Shown: positions 42,915-49,670 of the stretch, in pieces
Position numbering within the stretch: the first letter of the stretch is position 1
How the letters are laid out: every line of letters begins with the position of its first letter
Assembly: GCF_903969135.1 (NCBI RefSeq)
Contig: NZ_LR824569.1
Span: forward strand, 1-64,000
DNA from: Chryseobacterium sp. JV274
GTDB taxonomy: Bacteria > Bacteroidota > Bacteroidia > Flavobacteriales > Weeksellaceae
Length of the DNA: 64,000 nucleotides
Reading direction: 5' to 3'
Position numbers and translations under genes: made by a program
The notes under the pieces: model-generated
What the model saw: only the letters and a program-made list of their open reading frames with translations
What the model was told of the DNA's origin: nothing
Databases searched by the model: none

Positions 42915-42977
42915 ATGAAGAAAATAATTAAAAAAATTAATAGAAAAGACCTATATAAATGGATGAAGAAAATCTAA
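42915..42977 (+). CDS. Possible 20-residue basic peptide
   Basis: Between two strong terminators (42786-42812 and 43003-43027) lies about 190 bases whose only notable frame is a 20-codon ORF from ATG 42915 to TAA 42977. It encodes a Lys/Ile-rich peptide, MKKIIKKINRKDLYKWMKKI, of amphipathic helical character. A terminator 25 bases downstream with no other gene in between suggests that something is transcribed here, either a mini-protein or a small RNA. No recognisable promoter consensus was found. Low confidence; AT-rich DNA makes Lys-rich chance ORFs easily. Confidence 0.3.
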   Translation: MKKIIKKINRKDLYKWMKKI

Positions 42978-43002
42978 TCGTAATAAAAGTAAAATAAAAT
43001 AC

Positions 43003-43027
43003 AAACCGCTTCAAAAAGCGGTTTTTT
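43003..43027 (+). terminator. Intrinsic terminator after the 42.9-kb mini-ORF
   Basis: A perfect 9-bp stem AAACCGCTT / AAGCGGTTT with loop CAAA is followed by T-rich sequence. It lies upstream of, not after, the next annotated gene. Confidence 0.8.
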
Positions 43028-43044
43028 ATTTGAAGGCAATTCAC

Positions 43045-43052
43045 TATTTTTG
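43045..43052 (+). promoter_or_regulatory. -7 element directly before the ABC ATPase gene
   Basis: TATTTTTG ends 4 bases before ATG 43057, so transcription would begin at or near the start codon. Confidence 0.45.
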
Positions 43053-43056
43053 AATC

Positions 43057-43725
43057 ATGATTAAAGCAAGAAATATCCATAAATCTTATGGGAATTTAGA
43101 AGTACTGAAAGGAGTTGATATCCATATCAAAATGGGCGAGGTAGTTTCTATTGTTGGAGAATCAGGAGCAGGTAAATCTACGTTACTGCAGATTTTAGGA
43201 ACGCTGGATCATCCGAGTCAATCCAACAAATATGATACTGAAATTGAAATAGCAGGAGAATCATTTATTAATATGAATGATAAACAGCTTTCAAAGTTCA
43301 GAAACCAGAATATCGGTTTTGTATTTCAGTTTCATCAGCTTCTTCCTGAGTTTACAGCGCTGGAAAATGTATTGCTTCCGACAAAAATTGCCGGAGCCAA
43401 TGAAAAAGAAGCACTTGAAAAAGCTTATGCTTTATTTGAAGATTTAAAAATAGAACAGAGACTACAGCATAAACCCAATCAGCTTTCAGGTGGAGAGGCG
43501 CAAAGGGTAGCTGTAGCAAGAGCTTTAATCAACTCACCGAAAATCATTTTTGCAGATGAACCTACAGGTAACCTGGATTCTAAAAATGCGGATGATCTTC
43601 ACAGATTGTTTTTTGATCTTAGAGACAAATACAATCAAACTTTTGTAATTGTAACCCATAACCCGAATCTTGCAGAAATTACAGACCGCAAGCTCGTTAT
43701 GAAAGACGGAATGATCATAGAATAG
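43057..43725 (+). CDS. ABC transporter ATP-binding protein, LolD/MacB type
   Basis: The 222-residue ATPase has Walker A ([11 protein letters not shown]), the Q-loop in [12 protein letters not shown], the ABC signature [15 protein letters not shown], Walker B ([13 protein letters not shown]) and the H-loop His (VIVTHNPNL). [16 protein letters not shown] is typical of the LolD/FtsE/MacB group, which drives lipoprotein release or mechanotransmission and does not import solutes. No cognate permease is adjacent. It starts an apparent operon with a transpeptidase-like lipoprotein, radC and a GNAT-fold protein. A role in lipoprotein export is likely but not proven. Confidence 0.92.
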   Translation: MIKARNIHKSYGNLEVLKGVDIHIKMGEVVSIVGESGAGKSTLLQILGTLDHPSQSNKYDTEIEIAGESFINMNDKQLSKFRNQNIGFVFQFHQLLPEFTALENVLLPTKIAGANEKEALEKAYALFEDLKIEQRLQHKPNQLSGGEAQRVAVARALINSPKIIFADEPTGNLDSKNADDLHRLFFDLRDKYNQTFVIVTHNPNLAEITDRKLVMKDGMIIE

Positions 43726-43741
43726 AAGTATACAATAGCAG

Positions 43742-44320
43742 ATGATGAAACACCTTATTTTTCTTTTTATAATTTTAATTTCCTGTTCAAAAGCTGAATC
43801 CCAGCAGTTGAATTCACTGGATGTGCCTCAGGCAAGGATTTCGGAAATTAAAAACTATATTAAAGGAAAAGAGTATAATCAGGAATTGGCTGTTTTTATC
43901 AACTTTAAGATACCTTCCGGGAAATACCGTTATTTCATTTATAATCTGAAAAATAATACAATTGTACAACAAGCCGTTGTATCCCATGGTTCAGGTTCAG
44001 TCATTCCACGGTCTGATGCTTTAAAATTCAGTAATATTGAAGGTTCCTATCAGTCGTCTTTGGGAAAATATGTCATTGGAGAAAGCTATGTAGGAAAGTT
44101 TGGTAAAGCTTACCGGTTAAAAGGGCTTGATTCTACGAACAGCAATGCAATGCAGAGGGCAATTGTCCTTCATTCCTACGGATGCATTCCGGATGTGGAA
44201 TCTCAGACTCCGGCATGTTTAAGCTTAGGATGTCCGATGCTTTCGGTGAATGCTCTGAAAGAAACAGCAATATATATTGATCAGTCGACTAAACCGATGA
44301 TCCTGTATGCATTTTATTAA
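43742..44320 (+). CDS. Murein L,D-transpeptidase catalytic domain lipoprotein
   Basis: The 192-residue protein has a short lipoprotein signal (HLIFLFIILISC, lipobox Cys15) and a YkuD_2-type catalytic domain: VVSHGSGSVIPRSDALKFSN, GSYQSSLGKYVIGESYVGKF, and the active site with His144 (VLHSYG) and Cys164 (SLGCPML). These enzymes form or exchange 3-3 cross-links or attach proteins to peptidoglycan in the periplasm. It lies 16 bases after the ABC ATPase gene and 17 before radC. Confidence 0.88.
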   Translation: MMKHLIFLFIILISCSKAESQQLNSLDVPQARISEIKNYIKGKEYNQELAVFINFKIPSGKYRYFIYNLKNNTIVQQAVVSHGSGSVIPRSDALKFSNIEGSYQSSLGKYVIGESYVGKFGKAYRLKGLDSTNSNAMQRAIVLHSYGCIPDVESQTPACLSLGCPMLSVNALKETAIYIDQSTKPMILYAFY

Positions 44321-44337
44321 TTCATAATCTTTTTTTC

Positions 44338-45015
44338 ATGGCTATAAAATTTCTTGCAGAAGATGACAGACCCAGAGAAAAGTTTTTGCAGAAAGGCAAA
44401 AGCTCACTTTCTGATTCTGAGCTGCTGGCTATTATTATGGGAAGTGGAAATAGAGAAGAAGATGCTCTGGAACTATCACGGAAAATTTTAGCCTCTGTTA
44501 ATAACAGCTGGCATCAGTTGAGCTTACTTTCTGCTAAAGATCTGATGAAATTCAAAGGGATTGGAGTCACAAAAGCGATTTCAATTATTTCAGCTTTAGA
44601 AATCGGAAAAAGAAGAACGGTACAGGAAATTCCTGAAAAAGCAGTAATTGGTAACAGTAATGATGCTTATCTTATTCTTCAAAACCAGCTTTCTGACTTA
44701 AGAACAGAAGAGTTCTGGGCTATTTTCCTTAACAACAGTAACAAAGTGATTCATGTTTCCCAACTGACTCAGGGAGGAATAAGCCAATCTATTGTAGATG
44801 TAAGAATTCTGTACAAAACAGCACTGGATCATTTTTCAACGGGTATTATCATTGCCCACAACCATCCTTCCGGAAGTTTAAAACCAAGCCGGGAAGATAT
44901 CAGTATTACACAAAAAATAAAAGAAGCAGGAAATACTTTAAGTATCCAGCTTTTAGACCATATTATTGTCACGCAGGATTCCTATTTTAGTTTCTCGGAC
45001 TCAGGATTATTATGA
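44338..45015 (+). CDS. radC: RadC family JAB-domain protein
   Basis: The 225-residue protein has a helix-hairpin-helix-like N-terminal part (LSDSELLAIIMGSG, LMKFKGIGVTKAISIISALE) and a C-terminal JAB1/MPN metalloprotease-like domain with the JAMM motif HNHPSGSLKPSREDI. The name RadC is historical; a role in DNA repair is doubtful, and mobile-element or general housekeeping roles are discussed. Its start codon is 17 bases after the transpeptidase gene, and its end overlaps the next gene by ATGA. Confidence 0.93.
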   Translation: MAIKFLAEDDRPREKFLQKGKSSLSDSELLAIIMGSGNREEDALELSRKILASVNNSWHQLSLLSAKDLMKFKGIGVTKAISIISALEIGKRRTVQEIPEKAVIGNSNDAYLILQNQLSDLRTEEFWAIFLNNSNKVIHVSQLTQGGISQSIVDVRILYKTALDHFSTGIIIAHNHPSGSLKPSREDISITQKIKEAGNTLSIQLLDHIIVTQDSYFSFSDSGLL

Positions 45016-45926
45016 TTAGAAGATTGAAATACCATGAAATTAATTTTGTAAAATATGCTCAATGTTTAGAAAATTCCGAACAAAGAAAATATTCTGCTAC
45101 AAAAGATTTTTTAGATATAACTTCTACAATGCCATGGGAAATTCTCGTTTATAAGGATTATGAGGCTGTGATGCCTGTCCCTTTTGTAAGAAAATATGGG
45201 ATGAAAATTGTTCATAATCCGAAACTTTGCCAGCAGCTTGGTGTTTTTTCTGTTAAAGATAATCTTGAACTTAATGAGGCTTTTTTAGAATATCTAGAAA
45301 AAAATTACATGATCAGGGCCTATCCGTTCAATGATGTAAACCAGTTTCGAACGAAGATCAGAATCAAGAAGAACTTTTTATTATATCCCAATATTTATGA
45401 GAAAGTACGTGCCAATTATTCTCCCAAAAGAAAAAGAAAACTTCGTTTAGATGAAGAAGTTTTAAAAGAATCAGAAGTTAAAACCATTTCTTTTAACAAA
45501 GCAAAGACTTTTATAGAAGCCCACACGATAGGGTTGAGTAAAGACAATGATTTGTGTGAATTCATGAGGATTTTTGAGAGTTTTCATAAGTTGGATTACC
45601 TGAAGTTCACAGCTTTTTATTATCAAAACAAGATTATCAACGTAATAGCTACTTACAGAGACTGTAACATGGTGGCACTTTTGGGTAATTTTAATGATAA
45701 AGATTACGTCAAATTATCTGGAGCTTCAGTATTGATTGATACTCTTATTAAAGATAATATCGAAACTCATATTTTTGACTTTGAAGGGGGAGAGCTACCC
45801 AATATTGAAGAATTTTTCAGAGGTTTTCGCCCGGAATTAAGACCTTACGGAATTATCGAAAATTCAAAAAAGAACCTCTTTAAAAAATTAGGGTATCTTA
45901 TCATGAGAGGGAAGTCATTTTTATGA
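45012..45926 (+). CDS. GNAT/FemAB-fold protein of unknown function
   Basis: The 304-residue protein contains MPWEILVYKDYEAVMPVPFV near the start, a Lys/Arg-rich middle (NYSPKRKRKLRLDEE) and, near the end, VKLSGASVLIDTLIKDNIET and HIFDFEGGELPNIEEFFRGF. This is the pattern of Acetyltransf_6/FemAB-like double-GNAT proteins that often modify cell-wall precursors or lipids. The donor and acceptor are unknown. Start ATG overlaps the radC stop, so it is translationally coupled. Confidence 0.7.
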   Translation: MIRRLKYHEINFVKYAQCLENSEQRKYSATKDFLDITSTMPWEILVYKDYEAVMPVPFVRKYGMKIVHNPKLCQQLGVFSVKDNLELNEAFLEYLEKNYMIRAYPFNDVNQFRTKIRIKKNFLLYPNIYEKVRANYSPKRKRKLRLDEEVLKESEVKTISFNKAKTFIEAHTIGLSKDNDLCEFMRIFESFHKLDYLKFTAFYYQNKIINVIATYRDCNMVALLGNFNDKDYVKLSGASVLIDTLIKDNIETHIFDFEGGELPNIEEFFRGFRPELRPYGIIENSKKNLFKKLGYLIMRGKSFL

Positions 45927-45999
45927 TGAAAAGCATTGTTTAGATTGGTTCTAATTAAGTAATATTCCGTAACTTTATAAAATCCTTAGTAAAACACTT

Positions 46000-46932
46000 A
46001 TGTTACAACAGATTCGTCAGTACAAATTATCATATATGCTTTATAACTTGTTTAAAAAGAATAAATTAAAGCATAATATTCCATTGTATAAAAAATACGG
46101 AATCAATAAGAATTATTTTTCAAGTATTTCGAGTAAAGATTTTGCTCATCTTCCTGCAAGCGATAGAAAGGTAAATTATGCAAAACTTATAGAAACTCCC
46201 TTTTTTAAGAAGTTATCGGAAGAAAATAAAGAAAGTGTTCTTCAGTATGATGATAATGGCTATCTGATTTTGAGAAATTTCCTGACTCCGGAAACGGCAG
46301 ATCAAATCAATACAGAAATTGATAAGCTGATGGAAGATGGTACACTGAAGTTTATTTACGGGGGAAAACTGATGTTTGCCATTCATCATTCAGAAATTAT
46401 TAAAAACATTGGAAGTGATAAGGAATTATTAGACTTTTTATCTGTTTTACTGGACGGAAAATCTAAACTTTTCCAAAGTATCAATTTCATCAACGGAAGC
46501 CAGCAAAAAACACATTCAGATAGTATTCACATGACGACTTACCCTTTGGGAGGATTACTTGGAGTCTGGATTGCATTGGAAGATGTGGATGAAACGAATG
46601 GTGCTCTTCATTACATTCCTAAGAGCCATAAATTACCTTATTTCCTGAATTCTGATTATGATAATGAGGGTACAGCCCTGAAAATCGGTAAGAAAAGTTA
46701 CAGAGCTTATGAAACATTTCTTGAAGATAAAGTAAAAGAGCTGGGATTGAAAAAAGAAGTCTTTAAAGCAAAAAAAGGGGATCTATTGATCTGGCATGCC
46801 AATATTCTCCATGGCGGTGAGTCTCATACGGATAAAAACAGAACTAGAAAAAGCCTTGTATATCACTTCTTTGATGAAAATAGCGTTTGTTATCATGAAG
46901 TGACTCAAAGGCCGGCATTGTTTGAATTGTAA
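46000..46932 (+). CDS. Phytanoyl-CoA dioxygenase (PhyH) family protein
   Basis: The 310-residue protein is a cupin-fold, Fe(II)/2-oxoglutarate-dependent oxygenase. GYLILRNFLTPETADQINTE is the N-terminal family block, THSDSIHM supplies the His-x-Asp of the metal triad, GVWIALEDVDETNGALHYIP is the conserved core, and GDLLIWHANILHGGESH contains the distal His. RKSLVYHFF carries the oxoglutarate-binding Arg. Members hydroxylate lipids, amino acids or natural products; the substrate here is unknown. It may be the start of a new unit after the radC operon. Confidence 0.9.
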   Translation: MLQQIRQYKLSYMLYNLFKKNKLKHNIPLYKKYGINKNYFSSISSKDFAHLPASDRKVNYAKLIETPFFKKLSEENKESVLQYDDNGYLILRNFLTPETADQINTEIDKLMEDGTLKFIYGGKLMFAIHHSEIIKNIGSDKELLDFLSVLLDGKSKLFQSINFINGSQQKTHSDSIHMTTYPLGGLLGVWIALEDVDETNGALHYIPKSHKLPYFLNSDYDNEGTALKIGKKSYRAYETFLEDKVKELGLKKEVFKAKKGDLLIWHANILHGGESHTDKNRTRKSLVYHFFDENSVCYHEVTQRPALFEL

Positions 46933-47008
46933 TCCTTTATTATAAAAGCTTTTTATAAGAATAGAAGTTGATAGTTTTTTTACATTTGTATACTTATAAT
47001 ATCAACGT

Positions 47009-48184
47009 ATGAAAAAAAGGGAGAATATTCTTGTTTTTATATTTTCAATCTATGTATGCATCATGTCATACTACCTATATGCCAACCATTATTACAATAC
47101 TGATATGGAAGCTTATATGGGATTGATTTATAAAACGGAATATCCCGAAATGAAAATTGAAGAGATTCATCAGAAAGTATATGATGAATTGCGGGAAAAG
47201 AATCCTGATTTTGCGGGATTAGGACCTGTAGATCCAATGGTGAAAGAAGTAGCGAAAGGTGAAAGTAGCTATTACAAAATATTGTCACAAAATCCTAAAG
47301 CCTATGAAGAAGAATTGCAGCTTTTTGTAGTGAAACCTTTTTATAATTTCATCAATTGGGCATTCTTTAAATTAGGTTTTAGTGCATCTGCTTCCAATTC
47401 TTTAATTTCAGCTATTTCTTACGCCCTGATTCTTATTTTGATTTTCGGTTTTTTGATAAAAATTCTGAAAAATTATAGTCTTGCTTTTATCATCACGATT
47501 TTAATTTCCCTGTTCAAACCTCTTCAGGAATCAGGCAGGCATGTCTCTGCAGATTCTTTATCATGTCTGTTGCTTCTCTTGAGCTTCTATGTATTTTTAG
47601 TAAGAAAAAATTTTTTTCTTGCGGGAATCTTTGCTATGCTGTGTATTCTTACAAGACCGGAATATTTTATTTTTTATTCTTTTCTGTATGGCATTATTTA
47701 TCTTTATAGAAACAGGCTGCAGGTGAAAACAGGTCCATTATTGATATCATATGGATATCTGTTTCTTTCCTTCTTTTTAATACAGACTTTTAATCAGGTT
47801 TCATGGTCTACACTCTTTATGAATCAGTTTACTAAAGTTCAGATTTACCCTGTTTCACAACCCGATCCGTTTTCTTTTTCAGATTATATTCATTTTATTA
47901 AAAGTAAAATAATGCTGGAGTTCAACGCTTCGTATTTTCCGGTTCTTTTGATTTTTATAATCATTATTCTGGCTAATAATTTTTCACTTTATAATAAAAA
48001 AAGACAGGCTCAGGTCTTATTTTTTGTAATTATTTATGGAACTGTCATCATGAGATTCCTGGTTTTTCCGTCCTTGGTAAACAGGATGATGTTGGGCTTT
48101 TACCTTATAATTATATTAGCATTAGTTTATATACAAAATTCTAAAGTGGATATCTTTAAAAACTCTTTAGAAGACGGAAAATAA
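47009..48184 (+). CDS. Polytopic membrane protein, possibly GT-C-type glycosyltransferase
   Basis: The 391-residue protein has one N-terminal helix (ILVFIFSIYVCIMSYYL), a soluble loop of about 85 residues beginning NHYYNTDMEAYMG, and eight or nine further helices. An acidic residue just after the first helix (Asp32, Glu34) and the helical layout resemble GT-C lipid-linked sugar transferases or O-antigen-type proteins, but no diagnostic motif is seen. I do not recognise it with confidence. Neighbours give no clear pathway. Confidence 0.65.
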   Translation: MKKRENILVFIFSIYVCIMSYYLYANHYYNTDMEAYMGLIYKTEYPEMKIEEIHQKVYDELREKNPDFAGLGPVDPMVKEVAKGESSYYKILSQNPKAYEEELQLFVVKPFYNFINWAFFKLGFSASASNSLISAISYALILILIFGFLIKILKNYSLAFIITILISLFKPLQESGRHVSADSLSCLLLLLSFYVFLVRKNFFLAGIFAMLCILTRPEYFIFYSFLYGIIYLYRNRLQVKTGPLLISYGYLFLSFFLIQTFNQVSWSTLFMNQFTKVQIYPVSQPDPFSFSDYIHFIKSKIMLEFNASYFPVLLIFIIIILANNFSLYNKKRQAQVLFFVIIYGTVIMRFLVFPSLVNRMMLGFYLIIILALVYIQNSKVDIFKNSLEDGK

Positions 48185-48188
48185 TTAG

Positions 48189-48196
48189 TAATTTTG
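48189..48196 (+). promoter_or_regulatory. -7 element of the 48.2-kb gene
   Basis: TAATTTTG lies 12 bases before ATG 48209. The expected start of transcription leaves a leader of only a few bases. It also argues against the TTG start at 48194, which lies inside the element. Confidence 0.5.
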
Positions 48197-48208
48197 CAGT
48201 CTAAAATT

Positions 48209-48721
48209 ATGACGAGTCTTTCAGGATATCTACCGTATGCATTTGCATTGATTATTGCAATTCCTTTTTTGGTTTTGCTTAGACAATTTGTACATTCGTA
48301 CATTACTCTTAAAAACCAGGAAATCAAACTACTCACCGTGAAATCTAATTCAGAGAACAAAGCACATTCTTACGAAAGAATGACCTTGTTTCTGGACAGA
48401 ATGAAGCCGTCAAACCTTATCCATAGATTTGATAGAGAATTAGCGGTTCATGAATTTATTTTCCTTACCGAAAAAACAATCAATGAAGAATTTGAATATA
48501 ACTCCTCACAGCAGTTATACATCACAAAAAATTCATGGAAGAATATTGTAGACTCTAAAAATGCGATCATAGAATTGCTTCACAAAACCTATGACGGATT
48601 GAAAGGGGAGGTTCAACTGGATGAATTCAAAACGATTTTCATCATGAACTACATGGAAGGCAACGATTATATTGTGGAAACAATAGAAGACTTAAGAAAA
48701 GAAATCTTAATAATAACTTAA
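48209..48721 (+). CDS. Conserved single-pass membrane protein of unknown function
   Basis: The 170-residue protein starts with one membrane helix (YLPYAFALIIAIPFLVLLR) and continues with a soluble domain rich in charged helices: SYERMTLFLDRMKPSNLIHR, ELAVHEFIFLTEKTINEEFE, QQLYITKNSWKNIVDSKNAI. It ends EDLRKEILIIT. I think this family is conserved in Bacteroidota, but no function is known to me. The soluble pyrophosphatase gene follows after 17 bases, so the two probably form an operon. Confidence 0.75.
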   Translation: MTSLSGYLPYAFALIIAIPFLVLLRQFVHSYITLKNQEIKLLTVKSNSENKAHSYERMTLFLDRMKPSNLIHRFDRELAVHEFIFLTEKTINEEFEYNSSQQLYITKNSWKNIVDSKNAIIELLHKTYDGLKGEVQLDEFKTIFIMNYMEGNDYIVETIEDLRKEILIIT

Positions 48722-48738
48722 AAAATAACAGATAAATA

Positions 48739-49350
48739 ATGATTCCAAATTTTAAAGCACATCCATGGCACGGAATTTCTGCAGGAGAAGATGCGCCAAA
48801 TGTTGTAAACGTATTTGTGGAAATTGTTCCTTCAGATACTATTAAATATGAAGTAGATAAAGAAACAGGATACTTAAAAGTAGACAGACCACAGAAATTT
48901 TCTAACATCATCCCTGCTTTATATGGTTTTGTTCCAAGAACATACTGTGATAAGGAAGTAATGAGACTTGCTGTAGAAGCAGGAGCTACGGATGTTACAA
49001 TGGGAGATCATGACCCTCTTGATATTTGTGTTTTAAGTTCTCACAACATCCATGCTGGAGGTTTATTGATGGAAGCTATTCCAATCGGAGGTTTTAAAAT
49101 GATCGACGGAGGAGAAGCTGATGATAAAATCGTTGCAGTAATGATCAATGACCATGCTTTCGGACACTTCAGAGATATTTCTGAATTACCAGAAGCAGAG
49201 GTAAAAAGATTAATGCACTACTTCCTAACGTATAAAAACCTGCCGGATGAGCCTGCTAAATGTAGAATTCAGGAGGTTTATGGAGCTGAGCATGCTAGAA
49301 AAGTGATTAAAGCTTCTCAAACAGACTACGCAGATAAATTCGGAGGATAA
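48739..49350 (+). CDS. ppa: Family I soluble inorganic pyrophosphatase
   Basis: The 203-residue enzyme hydrolyses pyrophosphate to drive biosynthesis. Family I features are present: IKYEVDKETGYLKVDRPQKF with substrate-binding Lys and Glu/Arg residues, YGFVPRTYC, MGDHDPLDICVLS with metal-binding Asp residues, GGFKMIDGGEADDKIVAV, and KNLPDEPAKCRIQEVYGAEH near the C-terminus. It is longer than bacterial hexameric forms of about 175 residues. The gene lies about 320 bases before the membrane pyrophosphatase gene, so soluble and energy-conserving PPi hydrolysis are encoded side by side. Confidence 0.95.
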   Translation: MIPNFKAHPWHGISAGEDAPNVVNVFVEIVPSDTIKYEVDKETGYLKVDRPQKFSNIIPALYGFVPRTYCDKEVMRLAVEAGATDVTMGDHDPLDICVLSSHNIHAGGLLMEAIPIGGFKMIDGGEADDKIVAVMINDHAFGHFRDISELPEAEVKRLMHYFLTYKNLPDEPAKCRIQEVYGAEHARKVIKASQTDYADKFGG

Positions 49351-49371
49351 GATTCTCTTTATTCATAAAAT

Positions 49372-49407
49372 AAAAAAGGGTAGACAGGTTTCTGTTTACT
49401 CTTTTTT
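49372..49407 (+). terminator. ppa terminator
   Basis: Stem AAAAAAGGGTAGACAG / CTGTTTACTCTTTTTT with G-T pairs and a 4-base loop is followed by T residues. Confidence 0.75.
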
Positions 49408-49419
49408 GTTGAGTAAAAG

Positions 49420-49488
49420 TCATTGCGAACAGACTGTGAAGCAATCTCAAACTCTGAAAAACCTTTGAATAATTTAAAGGTTTTTTTT
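49420..49488. repeat. Intergenic repeat fragment and second terminator-like hairpin
   Basis: TCATTGCGAAC...GAAGCAATCTC (49421-49448) is the core of a widespread Bacteroidota intergenic repeat. It is followed by AAAAACCTTT / AAAGGTTTTT and T8 (to 49488). The remaining bases to 49670 show no gene. Confidence 0.5.
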
Positions 49489-49670
49489 ATGCATGAAATG
49501 TGTCTGAAAGCCTTATTCAGTACTGTTTCTTCATCAATTTCTACCACGATAGGTTCGGTGTCATATTTTTATCCTTTTTGATGGTAAGCATCATACTGTT
49601 AAAGTTTTTAGTGCTTTGATGGTAATTATTTATTATATTTAATTTTCTATTACCAAAAAAATATTAAACT

